Of a DNA stretch of 64,000 nucleotides, positions 11,005 to 22,387 are shown piece by piece. How positions within the stretch are numbered: the stretch's first letter is position 1; every line of letters starts with the position of its first letter. The stretch spans positions 7,502,001-7,566,000 of the forward strand of contig JAFFJZ010000007.1 in the NCBI GenBank assembly GCA_018340375.1, given 5' to 3'. This DNA comes from Gonatopus flavifemur. Its lineage: Eukaryota > Arthropoda > Insecta > Hymenoptera > Dryinidae. Made by a program: the position numbers and the translations under genes. Under the pieces are notes generated by a model. It did not search any database and was not told the origin of the DNA. It worked only from the letters and a program-made list of their open reading frames with translations.

Positions 11005-11305
11005 ATCGGAGTAGATCACTGTTGTCTCAAACTTCAGAACAATTTGAACTATGATACCGTGAACTCTTACTTGTTTGGACTGATTTGATTCCAATACATT
11101 CATATAAACGAGGAAATGTGCATCTTAAGCCTGATATCTGGGGAGCGGGAGGGAAGGTCCAATTACAGTTGGAATAATTGAACCGTTAACGTTTCGACAA
11201 CGTTCGGATGATTAACATTTCACAATATTATGCTTTTCACCGAATTTAATTATTACATCTCCTTAAACACAATGGCAAAAGAAGGTGAAATATCCAAAGA
11301 TGGTT

Positions 11306-11533
11306 CACGGAGAAAAGTTTGCTGTAAAACTTACTCTTTGTCCGATAAATATGGGGATAACATTGAATTGCTGTAGGTTATACTGAAATATCCATTAAAT
11401 TCATTGCAATTCATGTGTGCATTACAGCAAATTCTCATTTTTACCAGAGAGTGCGGTTGATTCGACAGAGATTTCGGTGTATGTTACAGCAATTCAATGC
11501 TGTCCCTCCAATTACAGCAATTTCCTCTCCGTG
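11306..11533. mobile_element. degenerate foldback MITE, CACGGAGA ends
   Basis: The left end CACGGAGAAAAGTTTGCTGTAA and right end TTACAGCAATTTCCTCTCCGTG are inverted copies, and an inner block ACATTGAATTGCTGTA is also mirrored. The arms are otherwise diverged. TT lies outside both ends. The ends match the better preserved elements at 6146-6392 and 48064-48358. Confidence 0.65.
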
Positions 11534-12210
11534 TTGCATTACCAATTCTTATTAGCTAACTCGTTCAACCCATCAAGACCCATGGCTACTCCACAGCAGC
11601 CACGGTCCCGATAACATATGGAATCCCACAGTAAAAAACTGTTACCAAACCGATTTCGCAATGAGAAACGCATTTGAAAAATTTGTTCAAACAATTTTAT
11701 TCACACAAGAACTGACTCGATCATTCGCTCCTAGGAAATAAATCACTCAGAAATCATGTATCATATGTCCATAATCCGCAACAGAATCGTTATACAAACT
11801 TATCAACAAATTATTACATTCCAGTGGCCAGTAACCCATGGCCAGCATACTCCAGATACGGTTCGGATGACCCATGGAATCTCATAGTACGTTTTCCAAA
11901 CATAGATAGGCGTGGCCCTTAATGGGTTAATGAAAGCTTGCAGTTTATTGTAAATGAATATTATCTCTGTTCTATTTACCATTCGTCGTTGATGATAACG
12001 TGCTTTATGGATCGTTGAACGTGGGATGTTGAATGTCTTCGCAATTTTCTTAACTTTCCATTCATAAGGTACACATGCCGCCGGAATTTTGATCTTTGAA
12101 TTATAATGAATTATTTACCAACCATATTAAACAGAATAAATCTACAAAACAAGTGTAATAAAATTGTGGGAAAGTAATCTGATGAGTCCAGATGTTTTAT
12201 CGATGTGTAA
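11534..12210. other. no gene recognised
   Basis: AT-rich sequence. A direct repeat of a CCCATGG-containing motif occurs near 11578-11600 and 11835-11880, but nothing coding or structured is supported. Confidence 0.5.
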
Positions 12211-12211
12211 A

Positions 12212-12335
12212 ATCATGGATGGATGTACGTACGTACGTACGTACGTATGTACGTATGTATGTACGTGTGTACGTATGTACGCATGTATGTACGTACGTAC
12301 GTGTGTACGTATGTACTTGTGTACGTATGTACCAT
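12212..12335. repeat. microsatellite (GTAC/GTAT)n
   Basis: About 120 bp of tetranucleotide units, mainly GTAC and GTAT with occasional GTGT. Apparent Tyr/Val/Cys-rich reading frames here are repeat artefacts. Confidence 0.95.
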
Positions 12336-12346
12336 ATCCCTGGTTT

Positions 12347-12626
12347 AATTAACTTTCAGTGATCTTCCGTTGGTATATTTTCTCAATGTATATAATATTT
12401 CCTGATCACTGTTCAACCCCATTTTGGAACCAGTTCATCGGAATTATATAAAATAAATATTCATTTCGTAATATGATTCATTTTGGAAGTCCATCAATGT
12501 ACGGAAAATCATGGATATCATCAGCGTTTCGAGTTACCAATAAGAGTATACCGATTCAGGTGATCCGATCGAATCTTCCCTATTGAAATTATTCATTTCA
12601 AAAATAATCATTATTGTGCGTGAATA
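12347..12626 (-). repeat. dispersed inverted repeat, right copy
   Basis: Reverse complement of 3159-3435, with about 85-90 percent similarity by eye. The outer end is cut at the 3' tail of the LINE that starts immediately after it. Confidence 0.75.
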
Positions 12627-14990
12627 TATATAATTTTATTTATTCAAACTTGGGTTCTACAAACCAGAAAGTGGACTTGGTTTACAGAAAATTAGCTCAA
12701 ACCACACACACCTCCACTCCACATCCATAACCCGTGCTCTTTATCTTCAAATTTATCTCACCTATCACTTGCTTTATACAAAAAAGAACTTATCATTACT
12801 TATAAATTCACAAACTATTTACATTTATTTCAATATTCTGCAAAGAAGTTCTTCAAATATAAATTATAATCTTGTTAATCAATTAAAAATTTATTTTCCA
12901 ATAAATTATCTTTTTCCCATAGAATTATCGTTACCATTTTGTATTTTTCTTCATAAACGTCACGCTCTTCCATACCTTATCTATTGAAATTATCCACAAT
13001 TATTCACCTTTCCTATTTTCCTTTTTCTCCTCTTCCTCCTTTAATTTCCATCTTTTACCAAGATTCTGGCCTTTACTGCATCTAACTCATCATCTAATAA
13101 TCTATTTATTCTGTCCCCCTTATTTTTCACCAATTCATCAAACCATTTGTTCGCCACCTCGCATCTCCCTACTATATGTTCTATTGAGTCTTCCCCTTTT
13201 TTACGTAGTCTGCATCTCTGTACCTCTGATCTTTCTTCCACCAATATTTGTGATATATTTCTAAATTCCCCAACCTCAAATTCAATAGCGCTCTTATTCC
13301 ATTACTTAACCCTTTTTTACACAATTCCTCCATATTTTTCCATTTTATGTATGATGACCCCACAATACCTTTGTCCAAAATTTTGTATCTCTTATTATAC
13401 TTCGCCTCTTTTATTTTTCCAATCTCTAATTGTCTTTGCACCTCTAACTCTCTTAAAATCATTCCGTTATTTATATCCATACCTTTTTCCCAACATTCCT
13501 CTATTCCCTTTAGACCCCAACCATTTCTGTTATAATATTTTTCTCTTTCTAAACTTAACTTATCTAACCATCCTTCTCTTTCCTTTCCCTCCCAGCATAT
13601 CCTAACCCAATTTTCTAACCCTCTACCTCTTGTCTTTCTTTCATGATTAACTGCTCTAATCCCCCATCCTATTTTCAGACTACCTAGTCTCAGTTCCCTA
13701 GCCATTATATAGCGTGGTGTGCAATATTCTAGCCTACATATCCATCTTGTATAATCCAACATTATCTTCTCCAAATCTTTCTTTTCCTCCCATCCCCAAA
13801 TTTCAACTCCATACGACACAACACTTTCTACCATATACTTGAATAACATCCATCTTCTTTTGAAATCATCCCTACATAATCTTTCCCCTATGCTCCAAAC
13901 TTTCCCCGCTGCAAGTCTCCCTTTTCTCCTCAGTTCTAAAATATGATTTTTATAATCACCTTTCCTATTAAAAATAAAACCTGAATATTCAAAAATTTCC
14001 ACCTCTTCCAGTTTATCTTTTCCCCATATCCATTCCTCTCTTTTTTCTTTCCCATGCTTATTAAGAACCATCACCTTTGTTTTCCCTACATTTGAATTCA
14101 ATTTCATAACCTTTAAAAACAACCTTAAAGTACCCATCATATTCAACAATGCCTCTCTATTCCTTGCTAAAATGACCATGTCATCCGCATAAGACAATGA
14201 CCACACCCTCTTATTTCCCAGTTTTACTCCACCTACCCCCCTTTCCTCTAACTTATTATCTAACCTCGCTATGTACAAATTAAAAAGTAGCGGACTCAGC
14301 ACACATCCTTGTCGAACACTCTTCCTCGTGACGAATTCATCAGATACGTTGTCCTCTGTTCTTATTCTGATCCTCGTGTTGCTGTATAATTTCTTCATCC
14401 TCTTGATAAGATTTTCATCAATCCCTCTCGCCCGTAATTCCTCCCATAGCCTTTCCCTTTCGACATTATCGAAAGCCGCCTCCAAATCGATGAACATGGC
14501 ATAAACTTTCTCTCTTCTAACTTTTTCTCTCTGCACCAAATGATTCAGGATGAAAATATTATCAACCGTAGACCTTCCTCTTCTGAAACCCGCTTGACTA
14601 TCAGGTACTAATTTCTTCATCTCCACTACGTCTTCCAACTTTTTCCTAATTATTTCCGCATAAATCTTGTATGCACTGCATAACAACGATATTCCTCTGT
14701 AATTACTCGGTTTCTTGGTGTCACCCTTCTTATATAATGTAACCACTATACTGGTCTCCCAGTCCTTTGGCATATCCTTTCCACTCCATACATCCATCAA
14801 TAAGTCGAGCAACCTCTTTTTTACTTCGCAGCCACCGTATTCACAAGCCTCGCATGGTATTCCGTCTATTCCAGCAGTTCTGGATGAGTTTGAGGGTAGG
14901 AAAACTATTCCGTCTCTTTCAAATTCACTATATCCATGCATGATACTTCTCAGTTTGTGAGAGGATTATATTTTATCACCTTCAAACATA
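12627..14990 (-). mobile_element. 5'-truncated non-LTR retrotransposon
   Basis: On the minus strand the element holds a reverse transcriptase and C-terminal domain, then ~400 bp of 3' UTR ending in an AT-rich tail (AATAAATAAAATTATATATA) at 12630-12650. The 5' end stops inside the region preceding the fingers domain, near 14990, so the endonuclease and ORF1 are missing. This is the usual result of incomplete reverse transcription. The insertion cut the dispersed repeat at its 3' side. Confidence 0.82.
13041..14941 (-). pseudogene. non-LTR reverse transcriptase with C-terminal CCHC
   Basis: The long frame (586 codons) has the core RT blocks in order: AGIDGIP near residue 23, GISLLCSAYKIYAEII near 83, AGFRRGRSTVDN near 117, FIDLEAAFD at 150-158 (first catalytic Asp), RQGCVLSPLLFNLYI at 210-224, and the catalytic YADD at 251-254. 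A long C-terminal extension follows, ending in WWKKDQRYRDADYVKKG. There a frameshift near 13190-13240 moves the reading to a second frame containing EDSIEHIVGRC, the second half of a CCHC knuckle, and a stop at 13041. In the family this enzyme primes reverse transcription on nicked target DNA. The clade cannot be fixed by eye; I-superfamily-like is plausible. The copy is non-functional. Confidence 0.88.
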
Positions 14991-16080
14991 TTTTATATCA
15001 AATGTTCCATTTTTCTATATACATTCATGCTCACTTTTTGCAGATAATTTATTTTTCCGTATTTACAATGATTTGATTTGATTTGTTGTTCAATTCATTC
15101 CCATGGAAATAATACACGAGAAATCACTGTTCTCAAAATTTCCAAAAATTTGTCTGAAACAGGAGAAAAAGTCAAAATGAATTCTCATCAAAAGCAATAA
15201 GCAATTCATCAATACTTAGTTCAGGCTTTCATATTCTTCGCATGTTTGAGGTTAACCGGTGTTTTTTCACAACATTCGGAACTATTGAACGATTGTACAT
15301 ATTTTGTATTAAACCTTACCTATCAAATTTACGTAGAGTGAATTCGTGACGAAAATTTATCGATGACCTGCTTTAATGCTTGGATGAACTTGAGTTAAAA
15401 TAAAAATCCGTATAAAATTACTACGAGCACATGGTTTTGACGTGTTTCGCCGTACTGGAATGAATCAAAATGAATCACGATACGATACACTTTGCTCGAT
15501 TCTTATATAGATCAGGGGTCCACCAATCACAATCTCGTTCCACAGTGACTCAGTTTGTATTGCATATGTATATGAGTACTTATGTACAAGTACATTCTCC
15601 GAAATTTTCCAATTCCCTAGAAGAACAGTCACGTTCAACAAACATTGAAGGATTATTGAATGTTGATCATTTCAAATATGAATTTATTTTGAATTGACCC
15701 GAAATAGATCCAACAGTCCCGTGTTCTGTTAAGGGTTCAATTGAAAAAACACATAGAACACGATAACATACGAATACGTTCCTTGCAAAAGAATTCTAAA
15801 AGACTGCATTTGTAAGAAGTCCTAAATATTCCTCACTAAAGATTCCTTATGGATATCTTGCAATAAGATTTCTTGATTTCATGTTCTTGAAGATATATTG
15901 TGAACTCCTTGTATCAAGATATCTCACAAAATGTTTCTGAAGAAATATCCAAGATATCTTGAAGGAGTTTCTCCAAGATATCTTGATTGAGATATCTTTG
16001 AGATATCTTCAAGGAACTCTGCGCTGTGTGGGTATGGACTGAATAAAACAAACATGACATGTACATTGAAAATAACTCAC
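14991..16080. other. no gene; low-complexity AAGATATCTT-rich stretch at 15840-16030
   Basis: No coding similarity. From about 15840 the sequence is dense in the palindromic words AAGATATCTT, GATATCTTG and CTTGAAGGA, and ends with GCGCTGTGTGGG. That terminus resembles CTGTGTGGGA borders seen at 32840, 33455 and 33993, so it may be a decayed MITE. This stretch would be intronic if the exon at 16081-16537 belongs to a spliced gene. Confidence 0.5.
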
Positions 16081-16537
16081 CTGTGATGAAATACTTCAAT
16101 TGATTCTTTTCTCTTGCACATTCCGTCGGTTCCCCACTTGGTAACGAACCTTCCATTTCACATTCGGATACGATCAAAATCCCCCTGCCAATACTCCCCG
16201 CAGCAGCAATGGAAGTGAATCTTATTAATTGCCCTATGACCGCTGAATCAAAAACTTTGTGTCTGTGGGTGAGATCTTTTGAGAAAGTGGCATACGCCTT
16301 CAACCAATGTGCTACATCAATGCGTATGTAACACTGGGGTAAATTACTATCATACAACGCATTACAATACATTTGAATGGGAGTTAATGGTGTAAAAGTC
16401 TGGATTGCTCCCGTTAGCAAAGCTAAACTGCAGTCGGTGACAATCTCATCAGGATATGGAGCACCCGCTTTTTTCCATTTATGGAGCCAACTCGCGATAG
16501 ATTCTGCGTCATGGGATTCTGTTATCATTTGGATAAT
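16081..16537 (-). CDS. exon of a large DDE-type transposase-like family
   Basis: A 457-nt minus-strand block is bounded by a good acceptor (CCAATTTTAG, ending 16538) and a near-ideal donor (ACAG/GTGAGTTAT, starting at 16080). It encodes IIQMITESHDAESIASWLHK, then PDEIVTDCSLALLTGAI and CYIRIDVAHWLKAY. The order of two Asp-containing strands fits the catalytic core of a transposase-like protein that is widespread and mostly unnamed in arthropod genomes. No internal stop is present. The matching N-terminal exon lies at 21844-22387 on the same strand, but the phases do not join directly, so at least one middle exon is missing or unrecognised. It could be a domesticated gene or a decaying transposon. 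The family assignment is from memory of similar proteins and needs a search. Confidence 0.6.
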
Positions 16538-17670
16538 CTAAAATTGGTTTCCTTCCCAATTGAAAACACCGATGTACAAAGAAATATGTTTAGAAAACGT
16601 TTTATCTGGCTTCATAACTCTAACAACAACACAGCCTGTGGCATCTGATGCTTATTGACTGGGAATGAATTAGAATCGCATCCGAAATAATTGGATGGAA
16701 TTAACAAGAATCAATCACAGAAATCGCATATCACTTGAGGATTTCAATATAAAATTGAAGTTGAATATTTTGAAAAAGCTCACGTTCTTCATATTTGAAT
16801 TGAAGGAAGAATCAGTGGACGATAGCTAAAATGTAGATGAAGATTCGAATTCAACAGTGGAAAAACATAGAATATATGTATCTATTTTGAAATATATAAT
16901 GCAGCGAAATTCTTCCTCCTGACAGGAATATACAAATAAGGACATGGAAGTTATACATGATTTTCTGTAAACATCTCTCAATTAGATAGCTCTGCTCTGA
17001 TTTCATAGAGAAGTAAATTGAAACTATAAGAACAACAACCACCCCATTGAACCCTTCTCTGATCATCTTCGTTAGGTGCGTATTCTTACGATTTTACGTG
17101 AGACTAGAAATTTCATTGGAACTGTAATTATATGAGTAAGTTTTTTCACAAGGGATTCGAAATTATGATCAGATTTCATTGATACTTTGAGCGATTCGCA
17201 GAGTGTACATACAGCCATTGAAATCCGCATTTATTGATCCAAATTTATTCACAACTATATCCTAATTGTTTCGAGAAAAGGAACTTATTGTGCTCAAGTC
17301 ATTTGTCAAATCGAAACAATACTTTTTGTTTGTCAAATTCAATTTGATCTCTTGCCAAAAATGCCAAATACTATGACTTTGAGGGGACAAAAAGTTCGCT
17401 ACCACAGCAGAGCCAGATAATCGATACATAATAACAAATTTTTTCGCTAGCCCATGTAAAGGAATTGTGGAATTCCTTTTCTTTCCTTCCTTCACCCTCA
17501 AATGTATATAAATTCATATTTTCTCCTTAAACATCGTTGTCCTTCATTACTCAATGGATTCATCATGAAAGGAAACTTCACAAACGATTCATACTATAAT
17601 TAGTCCAGACAATATGGCACCTCGAAAAGATAGGTATTCTGTTCTTCCGCCACCCCAATAATAGTCTAAG
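16538..17670. other. no gene recognised; candidate intron
   Basis: AT-rich with short non-descript frames. If the two exons at 16 and 22 kb belong to one gene, this and the following palindrome lie in its intron or introns. Confidence 0.45.
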
Positions 17671-18302
17671 AGCTGGCAACGTTTTCAAAAGAGAATTTCA
17701 GGTAGTCTAGTTTTTTTATATGTTGTCTCTCTCACCCCCTCAGACATTATACGGGATAGCTGGCTGGCGGTGGAGGTTGCGTTCATCAATGCGCATCGTA
17801 TCTGTGCAAGTAAAATGAGAAATTTTCAAATAATTTCAAGACGGTTTTTTCTTCTTTCATTGGATCAATTCGACTCTTCGAAACATAAATCCATTATTGC
17901 CAGACATTTTTATCATTGTTTACAATGTACCATACGCTCATTTTTATTACAAAAAAAACATTTTTTTCAAAATATTTTAGTACGGCTGAAGTTTTGATAT
18001 GATGATATTTGAGTATTAACAAATCTAAAATCAATTTGCCAAACAATGATTCGGTCGCTAAACCATCAGACAGAGCTATTTAAATCTCAGAAGTGATGTA
18101 GTATTGTTTTGGTTGGCGAAGAAATTGTTACGAAATAGATTTCTGGAAAAAAAACGAAAACCACTGAATTGATTTGTGCAATAATATAGTATGAAAACGA
18201 TAATTTATTGTTGTACAAAATTAAGGAAATAATAATTAATTCGAAGTATGAGAATAAACAAAGTCTTTGATCGTTATATAATATAAATTTGATAAACATT
18301 TT

Positions 18303-18457
18303 TCAATTCATGTTCTGATCACAAAAAACAGGAGCATCTTGATAATCTTCATCGTCATCGTCGTTATCATCATCATCGTCATCATTATCACTGCTCTCAT
18401 TCTCATAGCCCTTGTCATTATCGTCTTTTGAAGTCTTGTTTTGTAACAAATTGTTGT
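18303..18457 (-). CDS. acidic terminal exon, left-arm copy
   Basis: Preceded by a pyrimidine-rich acceptor ending ATTACAG, this 155-nt block encodes DNNLLQNKTSKDDNDKGYEN, then a Ser-rich step, a run of about ten Asp (one Asn), EDYQDAPVFCDQNMN and a TGA. Its partner in the right arm has the same length and acceptor, and differs mainly at silent sites plus one Asp/Asn change. No family is recognised. The structure looks like the last exon of a gene captured or carried by the element. Confidence 0.5.
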
Positions 18458-18650
18458 CTGTAATGAAATGAGAAATATAATACTTCGGTTAATAAGTTTA
18501 TAAGGTGAGGGGACCAATTTCGAATCAGGGGCTCCTAATTTGGATCCCCATCTGAGATGGTAGTTCAAATTAGAAGCTCCTGATCCGAACTTGGTCCCCT
18601 CACCCTATAAACTTATTAACTGGAATATTATATTTCCCATCTCATTACAG

Positions 18651-18805
18651 ATAACAATTTGTTACAAAACAAGACTTCAAAAGACGATAATGACAAAGGC
18701 TATGAAAATGAGAGCAGTGATAATGATGACGATGATGATGATGACGACGACGATGATGAAGATTATCAAGATGCTCCTGTTTTTTGTGATCAAAACATGA
18801 ATTGA
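18651..18805 (+). CDS. acidic terminal exon, right-arm copy
   Basis: Starts after the acceptor TATTTCCCATCTCATTACAG and runs without interruption to the TGA at 18803-18805. It encodes the same C terminus as the left-arm copy, with an unbroken Asp run. The similarity could reflect selection on the peptide, recent duplication, or gene conversion between the arms. No upstream exon was identified in either arm. Confidence 0.5.
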
Positions 18806-19434
18806 AAAATGTTTATCAAATTTATATTATATAACGATCAAAGATTTTGTTTATTCTCATACTTCGAATTAATTATTTCCCTAATTTTGTACAACAATGA
18901 ATTATCGTTTTCATACTATATTATTGCACAAATCAATTCAGTGGTTTTCGTTTCTTTTTCAGAAATCTATTTCGTAACCATTTCTCCGCCAACCAAAACA
19001 ATACTACATCACTTTTGAATTTTAAATAGGTTTGTCTGATGATTCAGCGACCGAATTATTGTTTGGCAAATTGATTTTAGATTCGTTAATACTCAAATAA
19101 CATCATATCAAAACTTCAGCCGTACTAAAATATTTTGAAGAAAATGTTTTTTTGTAATCAAAATTGGCGTATGGTACATTGTAAACAATGATAAAGATGT
19201 CTGACAATAATGGATTTATGTTTCGAAGAGTCGAATTGATCCAATGAAAGAAGAAAAAACCTTCTTGAAATTATATGAAAATTTATCATTTTACTTGCAC
19301 AGATACGATGCGCATTGATGAACGCAACGTCCACCGCCAGCCAGCTATCCCGTATAATGTCTGGGGGGGTGAGAGAGACAACATATCAAAAAACTAGCTC
19401 ACCTGAAATTTTTTTTTTCCCGACGTTGCTAGCT

Positions 19435-20447
19435 CCCATACTATAATATTATGGGTGAAACACAGCATCGAATGTACAAGAATACTCTCCTTCTGCCGTG
19501 TTCGAAAGTACCGTTGGAAGGGAAACCAACACCCCCTTTAAAAATGTTCTATGAAGGACAAAATATAATATACGCGAATTGTTACATATATTTATATAGT
19601 CATATCTTCAAGTATCATTCGTTTATGAAGAATTTGATAATGATATGATTCCTTTTTGAATTATATAATCAATTATGGATGATCCATATTGTCGAAGAAT
19701 TATGTATAAACAAATGAATCGTATGTATATATATATATATATATATTATTGTTCAAACCAACTCAGTTTTTTTGGCTTGGTGGAAAGTTTCATTTCGAAT
19801 TCTCAGATTATCCCTCCAATTGTAGGATGGGCTTCATGAATAAATGAATATATTCCTAATGATATGAAATTGAAACCAGAATACTCATAATTACATGAGA
19901 GATGCTTTTGTGAAAGGCATTGTTGTTCAAATAACAATATCATAATAATTCAGAAATATACTTTCTGACAACTACATTCATACTGCAAGTACCACACCCT
20001 CATATTTGCACATTCTGAACCGAATCTTTGCTTACATTGAATCTCCCCTTAGAATCATGAGCAACCTCAATGACCATTGCTTTCTCCTCCAAATCTTTCT
20101 ACAACCCTTTGCTGCCATATTGGAAGAAATCATATGAAAAGACCTCATCCATGAGGATTTGATCAGTTCGGCTCTTCAGCTGTCTCAAATCAGTTCTTCA
20201 GCTTCCCCACTAGAATTACCCAATTTTCAAGACTTCTCAGTTTTACAGAACTCTTCAGTTCCAAGGAAATTACTCAATTCCGAGGAAGTAATTCAATTTC
20301 AAAACTATTCAGTTCCCGCATCATCCAAAAGTTCTTCTGAAGTTTTAACTACACACATCGATAGAAGTAAATACACGTTTTCCTTATTGAATTCTTTTTT
20401 TCGATGTTCAGGTCCACATTTATAAGAATCCAAACTCAACTTCTTTT
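19435..20447. other. no gene recognised; (TA)n at 19722-19747
   Basis: AT-rich. It contains a TA dinucleotide run and an open frame at 20159-20425 (Ser-rich, 88 codons) with short internal sequence repetition (AATTnCTCAGTT-like words). I do not regard that frame as a gene. Confidence 0.5.
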
Positions 20448-20448
20448 T

Positions 20449-20982
20449 AGTGGGAGGCCTCGAGGAATTGGAGGAGAAACTCTTTCATATCCGACAGAGG
20501 ATGAGAGTTAGACAAGCAGAATTACACACGGGACGAATCACTAAGAAATTTAAAAAATACAGAGTTTTCCATAAAAACAACATAGAGACCTTAATAGGGA
20601 GTCAAAATGTTTAAGATCAATTGAAGATATTGGAAGGAAGCAAGAGGAAAACTTGCGTAACAAATTGAAAGAAGCTGAAGAAAATGAATGGAGAAGTAAA
20701 TTGAAAGTTATAGATGACATAGTTTCAAAAATATTACGATGAAATCAAGATACCATTTGAGAATGTCCAATTATCAATCAATTTAATAATTATAAGATTT
20801 TCCCATATCCACTACCCAAGAGATGTGTATTGTGTACCGATCTGGGAATTAGTTATTTTCAGTGGGAAAATTGTAAATATTTCCTATATTCTTATGCAAC
20901 CTTACCTAATGAGGAAATTTCTAAATTAAATGTAACTAAAAAAGAAGAGAAACGTGTGTACTATCTTAAAACTCTGTTTTAA
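20449..20982 (+). pseudogene. unassigned charged coiled-coil coding relic
   Basis: After a possible acceptor (CTTCTTTTTAG) the frame reads EELEEKLFHIRQRMRVRQAE and THTGRI-like residues, then KKFKKYRVFHKNN. A 1-nt frameshift near 20600 leads into SIEDIGRKQEENLRNKLKEA and a stop. Further on, a third frame gives KRCVLCTDLGISYFQWENCK and a lysine-rich end before TAA near 20980. Amino-acid composition is strongly non-random, so a decayed gene is likely. I do not recognise the family. Confidence 0.4.
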
Positions 20983-21372
20983 CTGAATCTAATTTTTGTT
21001 TCTGAATCATGAATAATGAAGGAATGTTAAGAATGAGAAAAATTATTGTGAAGAATGCGGTATGGGATAGAATGAATGTAGGAAAGACTATTTTTATGAG
21101 GACACTTTTTTTCTAGATTGTTTTTGTATGAATTTCCATATTTAAAGAAAAATCAACTTGTAATTATATGTTCGAATTTAAATCTGTTGAATTTTAATCT
21201 CATTGTATCTGAAACGAGACTTCCTCTCCCTTAATCAAGGGCATAGCAAGTAACATTGTTATATCCTTTCCTGGTGTTGCGTTTAGGGCAACTTGAACGT
21301 AACACCTAATTAGGCTTTTCTATCACAGCCAACTTGATTGCTGAGAGAGCAGAGTAATGAACTCAAATAGTG

Positions 21373-21720
21373 CTCCGGGAGAAATCAATTTATATCTAGT
21401 GGATTAGATCTACGTAGATCTGAAGAATGGAAAGATTATTGCGCTCCAGGTGGTCTTGAATCTTCCTAGATCTGTGAAGATCTAATTAATTTTTCTCAAA
21501 AATACTTGACACTCAGGAACTATCTCAAAGTGGAAGGAATAAGCAGTTGATGCAAGCGAATTGCAATTAATTACGTGAACTTTGTGTTGATTGAGATCTA
21601 TGTAAATATAACTAGATCTTACTAGATCTATCTACATTTAAATAGATCTACATTTTCCATTCTTCGGATCTAACAAGATTTGATTAGATCTACGTACATC
21701 TAAATCACTCTTCCCCGGAA
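21373..21720. mobile_element. AGATCT-rich foldback element
   Basis: The left part CTCCGGGAGAAATCA, followed by TGGATTAGATCTACGTAGATC and TGAAGAATGGAAA, is mirrored on the right by TTTCCATTCTTCGGATCTAAC, TGATTAGATCTACGTACATC and CTCTTCCCCGG. The element is studded with AGATCT/TAGATC words, which are themselves palindromic. It has no coding content. Confidence 0.65.
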
Positions 21721-21843
21721 ACTTGTTCGCTAGGATAGGAAACAGAACTCACCATTTTATACATAATAACTCGATTTCTGCATAAGCAAATTTTTTTCTC
21801 TATTCGCCTGCTCAGTTTGAGAAACCAAGTGGAAACTGCTCAC

Positions 21844-22387
21844 CATTGATGGTACCACTTCTTGCATCAGAAGATATATAGTGACTTTTGAAATTGAAGC
21901 CACACTTCAAACCAGTGCAGTGCCGAATCTCCTCAGAAATACTCTCCTGCCATATTCCAGGTTTTAACACTTTCCAAATTTTGTCACGTTTTACCTTCTT
22001 ATATTGACGTTTATAAACTTTTTCGGTAGTCAGCTCATCAAATTCGATCTTTGGCATATTGAACATGAATTCTCTGATAGATCTGCTTTTCTTTCCGTCG
22101 ACATTCATAGGACTTCCTGGCGAGGGTTCATCTTCGGTGAGATTCGGATGATTCGATTCGTTCAGTTCATTTTCGAATAGAGAAGACCTCAATCCACAAC
22201 GATTATGTGATATCAAGGAATAAATTGCTCCAGGTTTCAATTGATTTACTAAATCCTCAGAAATGCTTATCCACACATCTGCCGATTTGGACGCTAATTT
22301 ATTTTGTCCTGCTATTATTCCACTTTTGTATCTCTGTATCACTCCCTTCACTTGATCGTAATCCACTTGCGGAGGGTGACCCGCCAT
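21844..22387 (-). CDS. first exon of a large DDE-type transposase-like family
   Basis: The chosen ATG (22387) gives MAGHPPQVDYDQVKGVIQRY, then KSADVWISISEDLVNQLKPG and AIYSLISHNRCGLR. This N-terminal module recurs in large unnamed arthropod proteins of transposon origin, and is followed here by a variable acidic linker and a second module (IWQESISEEIRHCTGLKCGF). The exon ends at a good donor (CAATG/GTGAGCAG, 21844/21843); reading on gives only ~11 more residues before a stop. It is open throughout (181 codons plus 1 nt). The related catalytic-core exon at 16081-16537 is on the same strand. Function is probably DNA transposition or a derived role; whether it is expressed cannot be judged. Confidence 0.6.

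Larger units (their letters stand above)
17671..19434. mobile_element. 1.76-kb near-perfect palindrome (giant foldback element)
   Basis: The arms of about 870 bp are inverted copies, starting AGCTGGCAACG on the left and ending CGTTGCTAGCT on the right. They meet at a ~20-bp spacer near 18552. Mirrored landmarks include TGTCTCTCTCACCCCC, the Pro/Arg-coding block ATAGCTGGCTGGCGGTGGA, GATGCGCATCGTATCTGTGCA, and the AAAACTTCAGCCGTACTAAAA stretch. Divergence is only a few percent with small indels. No clear target-site duplication was found. Each arm carries the same 155-nt exon-like unit (see 18303-18457 and 18651-18805). Confidence 0.85.

Noticed and set aside
12164..12352. 62-codon Tyr/Val/Cys/Met-rich frame
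   Set aside because: Pure translation of the GTAC/GTAT microsatellite.
13147..14960. Plus-strand frames of 60-152 codons within the LINE
   Set aside because: Antisense shadows of the reverse transcriptase.
18591..18800. Met/Thr-rich frames over the palindrome exon
   Set aside because: They are the wrong frame of the Asp-run exon; the acidic frame has the splice acceptor and the stop conserved in both arms.
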